NCBI GenBank assembly: GCA_946182825.1
Contig: CAMGZH010000005.1
Location: 1 to 64,000 of the forward strand
Reading direction: 5' to 3'
DNA length: 64,000 nt
Source: an uncultured Lachnospiraceae bacterium
GTDB taxonomy: Bacteria; Bacillota; Clostridia; Lachnospirales; Lachnospiraceae
Shown here: piece after piece, positions 55,358 to 62,134 of the stretch
How positions within the stretch are numbered: the first letter of the stretch is position 1
Layout: the number at the start of each line of letters is the position of its first letter
Program-made: the position numbers and the translations under genes
The notes under the pieces: generated by a model
Database searches by the model: none
Told to the model about the DNA's origin: nothing
What the model saw: the letters and a program-made list of their open reading frames with translations, nothing else

Positions 55358-55386
55358 AGGGGCTCATACACGATGTATGAGCCCCT
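55358..55386 (-). terminator. Terminator of the GGGtGRT operon
   Basis: A perfect 13-base stem (55358-55370 with 55374-55386) and three-base loop are followed on the minus strand by TTTTTT. It lies 90 bases past the stop. Confidence 0.88.
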
Positions 55387-55475
55387 GACAGAGGATGTAG
55401 GAATACCATACACCGTCTGCATTTATTCAATTGGTACTGATCCTACAGTACCTTCTGTACGGAACAAACCCGTTC

Positions 55476-56486
55476 TTAGAACTTACCTGCGTCAGCAGCT
55501 TCCTGTACAGATACTGCAACTGCAACAGTAGCACCAACCATTGGGTTGTTACCCATTCCGATCAGACCCATCATCTCAACGTGAGCCGGTACGGAAGAAG
55601 ATCCAGCGAACTGAGCATCAGAGTGCATACGTCCCATAGTATCTGTCATACCATAAGAAGCAGGACCTGCTGCCATGTTATCCGGGTGAAGGGTACGTCC
55701 TGTACCGCCGCCTGAAGCTACGGAGAAGTACTTCTTACCCTGCTCGATACACTCCTTCTTGTATGTACCTGCAACCGGATGCTGGAAACGAGTCGGGTTA
55801 GTAGAGTTACCAGTGATGGAAACACCAACCTTCTCGTGATGCATGATAGCTACACCTTCCTGAACATCATCAGCACCGTAGCACTTTACAGATGCACGAA
55901 GACCTGTAGAGTATGGAGTCTCAGATACGATGTTAAGCTTAGCAGCCTTGTAATCGTACTTTGTCTCAACGAATGTGAATCCGTTGATACGGGAAATGAT
56001 CTGAGCAGCATCCTTACCAAGACCGTTAAGGATAACACGAAGTGGGTTCTTACGAACCTTGTTAGCCTTCTCAGCGATACCGATCGCACCCTCTGCAGCT
56101 GCGAAAGACTCGTGACCAGCTAAGAATGCGAAACACTCTGTCTCTTCCTCAAGAAGCATCTTACCAAGGTTACCATGGCCAAGACCTACCTTACGGTGAT
56201 CAGCTACAGAACCTGGAATACAGAATGCCTGAAGACCCTCACCGATTGCTGCAGCAGCATCAGCTGCGCGACGGCAGTCCTTCTTAATAGCGATAGCAGC
56301 ACCTACAGTGTATGCCCACTTTGCGTTCTCAAAGCAGATACCCTGGATACCCTCTACCATGTGATATACATCAAGACCAGCATCTTCTGTGATCTTCTTT
56401 GCTTCTTCAATATCCTTGATGCCGTACTGATTTAAAGCCTCGTTGATCTGCTTAATTCTTGCATCGTAATTTTCAAATAAAGCCAT
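55476..56486 (-). CDS. GGGtGRT family protein
   Basis: A 336-residue soluble protein of a conserved but uncharacterised family named for its GGGTGRT motif, here at 259-265 (SVASGGGTGRTLHPDN). Other conserved-looking blocks are GLGHGNLGKMLLEEETECFAF (about 101-121), FLAGHESFAAAEGA, HHEKVGVSITGNSTNP and LIGMGNNPMVGATVAVAV. Six cysteines are spread along the chain (51, 71, 89, 118, 202, 246). It follows a NifU-like scaffold gene by 23 bases with AAAGGAG, a pairing I recall as recurrent in clostridia, so it probably acts on or with an Fe-S cluster. The codon choice (TCT/GAT-type) suggests strong expression. The reaction is unknown. Confidence 0.85.
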   Translation of the reverse strand: MALFENYDARIKQINEALNQYGIKDIEEAKKITEDAGLDVYHMVEGIQGICFENAKWAYTVGAAIAIKKDCRRAADAAAAIGEGLQAFCIPGSVADHRKVGLGHGNLGKMLLEEETECFAFLAGHESFAAAEGAIGIAEKANKVRKNPLRVILNGLGKDAAQIISRINGFTFVETKYDYKAAKLNIVSETPYSTGLRASVKCYGADDVQEGVAIMHHEKVGVSITGNSTNPTRFQHPVAGTYKKECIEQGKKYFSVASGGGTGRTLHPDNMAAGPASYGMTDTMGRMHSDAQFAGSSSVPAHVEMMGLIGMGNNPMVGATVAVAVSVQEAADAGKF

Positions 56487-56509
56487 CTTGTTCTATCTCC
56501 TTTCTCTCA

Positions 56510-57202
56510 TTACTCTTTACGTGGATCGATGAACTTAACAGCATCATCAATGCGACCATACTGACCCTTAGCCTTCTCCCAAGCTGTGTTAGGATCATCA
56601 CCCTTCTTGATGAAGTCAGTCATCTTACCTAAGGAGACATACTTATATCCGATAACAGTATCGTCCTTATCCAGAGCTAAGTCTGTTACGTAACCCTCTG
56701 TCATCTCAAGGTAACGAACGCCCTTTGCCTTTGTTGCGTACATTGTACCAACCTGTGAACGAAGTCCCTTACCAAGATCCTCAAGACCTGCACCAACGAG
56801 AAGTCCGTCATCAGAGAAAGCAGACTGTGTACGTCCGTAAACGATCTGAAGGAACAGCTCACGCATAGCAGTATTGATAGCATCACATACTAAGTCAGTG
56901 TTAAGAGCCTCAAGGATTGTCTTACCCTGAAGGATCTCAGCTGCCATAGCTGCAGAGTGAGTCATACCAGAACATCCGATTGTCTCGATTAAAGCCTCTT
57001 CAATGATACCCTCCTTAACATTCAGAGAGATCTTGCAGGCACCCTGCTGAGGAGCACACCAGCCTACACCGTGTGTAAATCCGGAAATATCCTCAATCTT
57101 CTTAGCATGGACCCACTTTCCTTCTTCAGGAATTGGAGCTGGCTCATGCTTTGCACCCTTGGCAATAAGGCACATGTTCTCAACTTCGCTTGTGTAATTC
57201 AT
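56510..57202 (-). CDS. NifU-like iron-sulfur cluster scaffold protein
   Basis: A 230-residue protein with an IscU/NifU N-terminal-type fold. Candidate cluster ligands are Cys49 (GWCAPQQGAC), Cys77 in IGCSGMTHSAAMAAEI, and Cys106 (LVCDAIN), matching the three-Cys spacing pattern of scaffolds. About 90 extra residues follow and are not found in plain IscU, with GLEDLGKGLRSQVGTMYATK and DDPNTAWEKAKGQYGRID. It is the first gene of the pair with GGGtGRT and has AAAGGAGAACGCA ahead of the ATG. It is not next to a cysteine desulfurase, so it may serve its partner rather than general assembly. Confidence 0.82.
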   Translation of the reverse strand: MNYTSEVENMCLIAKGAKHEPAPIPEEGKWVHAKKIEDISGFTHGVGWCAPQQGACKISLNVKEGIIEEALIETIGCSGMTHSAAMAAEILQGKTILEALNTDLVCDAINTAMRELFLQIVYGRTQSAFSDDGLLVGAGLEDLGKGLRSQVGTMYATKAKGVRYLEMTEGYVTDLALDKDDTVIGYKYVSLGKMTDFIKKGDDPNTAWEKAKGQYGRIDDAVKFIDPRKE

Positions 57203-57340
57203 TGCGTTCTCCTTTCACACATACAGTTTTGGTCTATGCAAGTGATCAGCTCATGCTGATACTTATACCCAAAATTCGCTACTTATTTTCTCATACTTTT
57301 TACTTTTCGTAAAGGGCTTTGATATATTTTTAACAAGAAC

Positions 57341-58741
57341 TTACGCTCTTTCCTCAAGGCTCTCATTCTCCTTGAGATAACTTCTGGAATATGCGATCTG
57401 CCCCTCCATTGCAGCCTTTCCCGGAGCTCCGATGGTAAGACGCTTTTCCACACAAGTCTTAACGGAGATTGCCTTAAATACATCCTCATCGATCACAGGT
57501 GAAAAAACTTTCAACTCCTCAAGACTTAAATCATCAATGGCTACCCCCTGATCGATGCAGGAAAGCACCACCTGACCCACAATGCCATGTGCGTCACGGA
57601 AAGGTACACCCTTCACTACAAGGTAATCAGCCAGATCGGTTGCATTGGTAAATCCATGGCGGGCACTGTCTTCCATGACATCCTTGTTAAACTTCATGGT
57701 AGCAAGCATACCGTCAAAAAGACTGATGCAGCCCTTCACGGTATCCATCGCATCAAAAGCGATCTCCTTATCCTCCTGCATATCCTTGTTGTATGCCAGT
57801 GGAATACCCTTCATTGTGGTAAGAATCTGCATCAGAGCACCATAGACACGACCGGTCTTGCCCCTGACAAGCTCCGCGATATCCGGATTCTTCTTCTGGG
57901 GCATAATGGAACTACCTGTGCTGTAAGCATCGTCGATCTCTACGAAACGATACTCATTGCTGTTCCAGATGATCACCTCTTCTGAAAAACGTGACAGATG
58001 CATCATAATGGTGGATGCGGCTGACAGGAATTCGATCAGATAATCACGATCAGAAACACCGTCCATTGAGTTAGCCGTCGGTCCGTAGAATCCCAGTGCC
58101 TGGGCCGTCATATCCCGATCCAGCGGATACGTGGTACCCGCAAGGGCTCCGCTTCCCAACGGACAGTAATTCATACGCTCGTAAATATCTGCAAGACGAC
58201 CTCTGTCTCTTCGGAACATTTCAAAATATGCCCCCATATGATGTGCCAGGGTAATAGGCTGTGCCTTCTGAAGATGAGTAAAGCCTGGCATAATGGTGTC
58301 AAGGTTCTTTTCCATTACAGAAAGGATGGTTTCAAGGAAGTGGTATAAAAGACCGTCCGTCTGCTTCACCTGCTCTCTTGTGAAAAGACGCATATCCAGA
58401 GCCACTTGGTCATTCCGGCTTCTTCCTGTATGCAGGCGCTTGCCGGCATCTCCGATACGATCGATCAGATTTGCCTCTACAAAACTGTGAATATCCTCAT
58501 ATTCCTCCGTGATCTTAAGCACACCGCTTTCCACATCGGCAACAATGGAATCCAGTCCCTTAAGGATCGCATCCCTGTCCTCGGCGGAGATGATCTTCTG
58601 CTTTGCGAGCATCTTCACATGTGCCCGGCTTCCCTCAACATCCTGCTGAAAAAACTTCTGATCAAATCCGATGGATGCGTTAAATGCATAAACCAGCTGA
58701 TCGGTCTCTTTGGTGAAACGTCCACCCCATAACTGTGCCAT
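57341..58741 (-). CDS. argH: Argininosuccinate lyase
   Basis: This 466-residue fumarase/aspartase-superfamily enzyme makes arginine and fumarate. Motifs are WGGRF near the start, HTGRSRNDQVA, TPGFTHLQ-type PGFTHLQKAQP, and the signature GSSIMPQKKNPD with the mobile loop Ser. The start is the ATG at 58741, with GGAGG seven bases ahead; a TTG two codons earlier is too close. argG is not in the window. It is the last gene after queH (20-base gap). Confidence 0.96.
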   Translation of the reverse strand: MAQLWGGRFTKETDQLVYAFNASIGFDQKFFQQDVEGSRAHVKMLAKQKIISAEDRDAILKGLDSIVADVESGVLKITEEYEDIHSFVEANLIDRIGDAGKRLHTGRSRNDQVALDMRLFTREQVKQTDGLLYHFLETILSVMEKNLDTIMPGFTHLQKAQPITLAHHMGAYFEMFRRDRGRLADIYERMNYCPLGSGALAGTTYPLDRDMTAQALGFYGPTANSMDGVSDRDYLIEFLSAASTIMMHLSRFSEEVIIWNSNEYRFVEIDDAYSTGSSIMPQKKNPDIAELVRGKTGRVYGALMQILTTMKGIPLAYNKDMQEDKEIAFDAMDTVKGCISLFDGMLATMKFNKDVMEDSARHGFTNATDLADYLVVKGVPFRDAHGIVGQVVLSCIDQGVAIDDLSLEELKVFSPVIDEDVFKAISVKTCVEKRLTIGAPGKAAMEGQIAYSRSYLKENESLEERA

Positions 58742-58761
58742 GAACAAACCTCCTGTTGTCG

Positions 58762-59418
58762 TTAATTCTTTTCTTTTTCTTTTGCCTTTGCCGCCTTCTG
58801 CTCCTGTCGTTCCCGCATGGAGAACACACAGCCGCAGTAATCCTGGCGGTAAATTCCATATTCTTCAGACAATTGGCAACTTCTAAGGTAACCATTGTTC
58901 TTCTTGAAATCACTCGGAAGCCACCTGACCTTATGCAATGTGGCCTCCTGCTCTCCGATCTCATTTAAAAGCGCTGCGTCTTTCATGGGTGAGATCGTAA
59001 GCGTCGTTGTAAAAAAGTCCATCCCCAGTTCCGCAGCCTTCTGTGCTGTCTTACCAAGCCGAAGATGAAAACACTGTGTACATCTTGCCCCTCGCTCCGG
59101 TTCCTTCTCAAGACCCTTTGCCACTTCATAAAAACGATCCTTCTCGAAATCCCCCTCCACAAAGGATACCGGATACCTGGCCGGAAATTTCCTGATGAAA
59201 GCCTGCTGCTCTACAACTCTGTGCGCATACTCCTCATCCGGATAGATATTGGGATTATAGTAAAAAACCGTTACATGAAAAAACTGTGACAAATACTCAA
59301 TGCAGTAGGAACTGCAGGGCGCACAGCAACTGTGTAGAAGAAGAGACGGAACCTTCCCCTCCTCTTCAAGAGCCGCTGTGATCTTCTCAAGTTCCTTATG
59401 GTAATTACGCCTGTTCAT
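58762..59418 (-). CDS. queH: Epoxyqueuosine reductase QueH
   Basis: A 218-residue enzyme that reduces epoxyqueuosine to queuosine in tRNA, the QueH type that replaces QueG in many Firmicutes. It carries the cysteine pairs of the DUF208/QueH family: CCAPC near residue 30, CTQC near 112, and YCGC near 190. The tail is Lys/Glu-rich. It completes the pathway begun by queA at 29572. Its start lies inside the end of the upstream membrane-protein gene (14-base overlap). Confidence 0.93.
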   Translation of the reverse strand: MNRRNYHKELEKITAALEEEGKVPSLLLHSCCAPCSSYCIEYLSQFFHVTVFYYNPNIYPDEEYAHRVVEQQAFIRKFPARYPVSFVEGDFEKDRFYEVAKGLEKEPERGARCTQCFHLRLGKTAQKAAELGMDFFTTTLTISPMKDAALLNEIGEQEATLHKVRWLPSDFKKNNGYLRSCQLSEEYGIYRQDYCGCVFSMRERQEQKAAKAKEKEKN

Positions 59419-59731
59419 GCTTCATATCCCATACACATAACAGGATAATGCCTGCTGCATATAACAATGCCATGATGACCATAAAAGGACCCTGGTTCAA
59501 AATAAAGCCCAGGCAGATCTGCGCTGTCATTACGATGACGTGTACATAGAGTGGCACCTTATGAAGACATGCCGTCAGCACTGCCTCAAGCACTGCAAAG
59601 GTTCCCACCAAAAATACCGGTTCCTTGACTGCCAATGCAGAAACTGCCACAGCAAGAATCAAAAGAACAACATATCCTCCCATATACTGAAATGAAAGAG
59701 GAATCTTCTTGGCTATTGTGTTGTTATCCAT
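59405..59731 (-). CDS. Small membrane protein of unknown function
   Basis: A 108-residue protein with four hydrophobic segments (about 17-34, 37-55, 60-76 and 80-101). No family is recognised. AAAGGAGGTA precedes the ATG. It overlaps the start of queH by 14 bases and is first in the queH-argH unit, behind a good promoter. Confidence 0.72.
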   Translation of the reverse strand: MDNNTIAKKIPLSFQYMGGYVVLLILAVAVSALAVKEPVFLVGTFAVLEAVLTACLHKVPLYVHVIVMTAQICLGFILNQGPFMVIMALLYAAGIILLCVWDMKHEQA

Positions 59732-59760
59732 AGTACCTCCTTTTTACTCAAACAGTTCCT

Positions 59761-59789
59761 AGTATATCTTTTTTCAGAAGAAATGACAA
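59761..59789 (-). promoter_or_regulatory. Promoter of the membrane protein-queH-argH unit
   Basis: TTGTCA (59789-59784) and TATACT (59766-59761) on the minus strand have a 17-base spacer, about 30 bases ahead of the first ATG. Confidence 0.7.
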
Positions 59790-59816
59790 ATTTGGCAAAA
59801 TCTCGTAAAAAACGAT

Positions 59817-59845
59817 TTGCAAAATACTCGCATATTCTTTATAAT
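59817..59845 (+). promoter_or_regulatory. Promoter of the tRNA-Thr gene
   Basis: TTGCAA (59817-59822) and TATAAT (59840-59845) have a 17-base spacer, 22 bases ahead of the tRNA. Confidence 0.8.
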
Positions 59846-59867
59846 CAATGATGTTGCGAATGCATCT

Positions 59868-59940
59868 GCTTCGATAGCACAGTTGGTAGTGCACTTCACT
59901 CGTAATGAAGGGGTCGTCGGTTCGAGTCCGATTCGAAGCT
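59868..59940 (+). tRNA. tRNA-Thr (anticodon CGT)
   Basis: A 73-base cloverleaf: acceptor stem GCTTCGA/TCGAAGC, D-loop AGTTGGTAG, anticodon stem CTTCA/TGAAG with loop CTCGTAA (anticodon CGT at 59901-59903, reading ACG), and T-arm GGTTCGAGTCC. CCA is not encoded. It has its own promoter and terminator. Confidence 0.97.
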
Positions 59941-59948
59941 GAACCAAA

Positions 59949-59984
59949 GGGACTGTGAAACTTACGTTTCACAGTCCCTTTTTT
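59949..59984 (+). terminator. Terminator of the tRNA-Thr gene
   Basis: A perfect 13-base stem (59949-59961 with 59966-59978) has a TTAC loop and is followed by TTTTTT. Confidence 0.95.
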
Positions 59985-60053
59985 AATCTTCCTCCGGTCT
60001 GCTTTCCGGTCTTCTATCCCGGAGGCGGCTGAACCGCTTCTCTGCCTGTTGAT

Positions 60054-60953
60054 CTAGGCTATTGCCGTCAATTTGTTGCTTTTGCGCCGATAGATATAGG
60101 CATGATCGGATAGATACTCCTCCGGAAGAATGGTCTCGGCATTGCCCTGACGAATCATATCCTTAAAACCGCTCGCATCAATATCTTCAAAAGCGGGAAC
60201 GATCAGAATCTCATGGATCGAAGATGGAATAAGGTACAGGTCATATCCCAGCTTCTCTCCCATGTCCTTAAGAATATGACGGTAAAGAATACAACCGGCT
60301 CCATGAAGCTTGTGAGAATTCGTCAGCACATACATCCGCTCTTCCAACTCATCCAAAAACTCCGGTACCGAATCCGGATATGCTTCTCCCAAAACCTCCC
60401 GGATCCCTTTGCAAATTGCAGGAAAAAGTCTCGGCGTGTTCTCTTTTGCCAGATTCATCAGCTCCTCTACCGTGGTATCCCACATAAGAAGGTGCTCCCT
60501 TCGGATCAAAAAGCTTGCTGTCTCTTCCTCCCGGATGGAGACCACGCAGGAAAAAACAATGGCCAGATCAAGGTATGGCAGATAACACACATCCTTTAAC
60601 AGTTCCTCGTTCTTCTTCGCATTGATCAGGCGAAAGGTAATCTTCTCCCTGACCTTCGCAAAATCCGATATGCTTTTTAACCCAAGCTCTTCTACGGAAA
60701 CTTCCCGGCGAATGCCCTCGATGATTCTGGCAAAGATCGTCTCAAAATCCATACCTTCACAATACTGCTGATAATAGAACTCCGGATAAATGGTCGGGCA
60801 AAGTTCAAAACCCGTCCGGCAGAGAATAATAGAATCCAGCTTCCTGTTATTGTTCTTAAGGATCGAACGTCTTGAAAAACTGGTCTCCTCCGAAAACTCC
60901 TCTGCAATTCGATTCATTAGCCGGCTTACAAATGCTTCATATGTCTCAATCAT
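60054..60953 (-). CDS. DUF5688 family protein
   Basis: A 299-residue soluble protein without a signal peptide. The start MIETYEAFVSRL, the block YPEFYYQQYCEGMDFETI and the segment LTNSHKLHGAGCILY are what I associate with DUF5688, a Lachnospiraceae-centred family without known function. The start is the ATG at 60953, with TTGGAGAG ahead; 23 further codons upstream are open but lack a site. The fold looks mixed alpha/beta, with a possible SSIHE motif near the end. It is monocistronic. Confidence 0.82.
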   Translation of the reverse strand: MIETYEAFVSRLMNRIAEEFSEETSFSRRSILKNNNRKLDSIILCRTGFELCPTIYPEFYYQQYCEGMDFETIFARIIEGIRREVSVEELGLKSISDFAKVREKITFRLINAKKNEELLKDVCYLPYLDLAIVFSCVVSIREEETASFLIRREHLLMWDTTVEELMNLAKENTPRLFPAICKGIREVLGEAYPDSVPEFLDELEERMYVLTNSHKLHGAGCILYRHILKDMGEKLGYDLYLIPSSIHEILIVPAFEDIDASGFKDMIRQGNAETILPEEYLSDHAYIYRRKSNKLTAIA

Positions 60954-61203
60954 GAACTCTCCAATCCGGCTGCTGTGGGGAACAGCATTTGCATGTATTA
61001 TACAGGATTTTTCCCCCGACAAATATTAAAACTTTATAAAGACAGAGTTTTGTGAATTATAACTAATTCCACATTAGAAAGATTGGTGGTAATCACATAT
61101 AGTTTCACCCGGAAATGTATTGTATCCTATTATTATATTTTTCTAGAATTTGGGGGCTCAAACAGAAGTAATACACTATATTTTGTGAGAGGGAGATACT
61201 TAT

Positions 61204-61926
61204 ATGTTGATCGGGGATTTAAAAACAGGTAGCAAGGTGGCTGTAACCATAACCGGATACCCTGATAAGGTCTTTACCGGCAAGGTGATTCGGCTTTCCG
61301 AACGGGAAGAGGCAGCCATTGGCCTGCTCTGCAAGAAGCTCAAATTCACCAGCTGTATTCCTGTCGGTCCGATTTCGGACGGAGAACACGCCATCACATT
61401 TCCAACCAAATACACTTACAATATTGCCGCTGAATACAATGGACGGATGTATCTATGGAATCCCGTCGTTATTCATCGTGCCAAAAGCCTCGAACACGGC
61501 AGTATCAATCTTCTTTTCTCCAACGCGAACACCGACGCCTACAACCGCCGGATGGAGTACCGTCTTCCCATGGGCAAGGTTGCCAGCGCCAACGTCGGCG
61601 AAGACAGGAACTTATATCATATCTACCTTAAGGATATTTCAGAGCATGGCTTTGGACTGATGGTGGATCAGACCGCAAAGGTCTCCATTGGCGATCTGAT
61701 GAGCATCAGTTTCATCGAAGAATCCTACAACAACGTCAAACGCATTTGGGAATCCACCCGTTACGAGATGACAGGTCAGGTGGTACGAATCAGTGTAACC
61801 GCCGGGAACAAATACAACGTCGGTTGTTCCGTCAGACGAACCGACCGCCAAGTCAGCTCCTACATCTATGCCAAGCAGGTTCAGCAGGCAAGACTTTCCG
61901 ACAACGACAAGCGTAAGAGCATGTAG
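61204..61926 (+). CDS. PilZ domain protein
   Basis: A 240-residue c-di-GMP receptor candidate. The N-terminal half (1-110) is a beta-rich YcgR-like region. The PilZ domain (about 115-225) has the binding motif RRMEYR near 118 and D-x-S-x-x-G (KDISEHGFG) near 149. Such proteins link c-di-GMP to motility or surface functions, and phosphodiesterase candidates are elsewhere in the window. The site GAGGGAGATACTTAT precedes the ATG. Confidence 0.88.
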   Translation: MLIGDLKTGSKVAVTITGYPDKVFTGKVIRLSEREEAAIGLLCKKLKFTSCIPVGPISDGEHAITFPTKYTYNIAAEYNGRMYLWNPVVIHRAKSLEHGSINLLFSNANTDAYNRRMEYRLPMGKVASANVGEDRNLYHIYLKDISEHGFGLMVDQTAKVSIGDLMSISFIEESYNNVKRIWESTRYEMTGQVVRISVTAGNKYNVGCSVRRTDRQVSSYIYAKQVQQARLSDNDKRKSM

Positions 61927-61977
61927 AACAGACTTTCCACCAACTGCAATGTCCCGGTCCATCCACCGAGCCGACAC

Positions 61978-62097
61978 TTTCTATGCGCCCGAGGTGCTTA
62001 ACGAGCCGTCGTTACTTGCCGACGGCAGCGCCGGAGGCTTATGTAACGTAACGAGCGAGTTCCAGAGCCGCAAGGCGTCACCAAGGGCGCATAGAAA
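61978..62097. repeat. Structured intergenic element with 13-base terminal inverted repeat
   Basis: TTTCTATGCGCCC (61978-61990) and GGGCGCATAGAAA (62085-62097) are perfect inverted ends around 94 bases. The interior has a second stem (cgtcgttacttgccgacg) and repeated pieces (taacgagc and gtaacgagcgag). It lies between convergent genes and could be a terminator-like or mobile repetitive element. Confidence 0.6.
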
Positions 62098-62134
62098 AAG
62101 AGGCGGCGACAAGTAGTGGCGGCGACACATAAAT

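Noticed and set aside
61868..62116. 82-codon open frame after the PilZ gene
   Set aside because: It overlaps the end of the PilZ gene and the inverted-repeat element and has no start signal.
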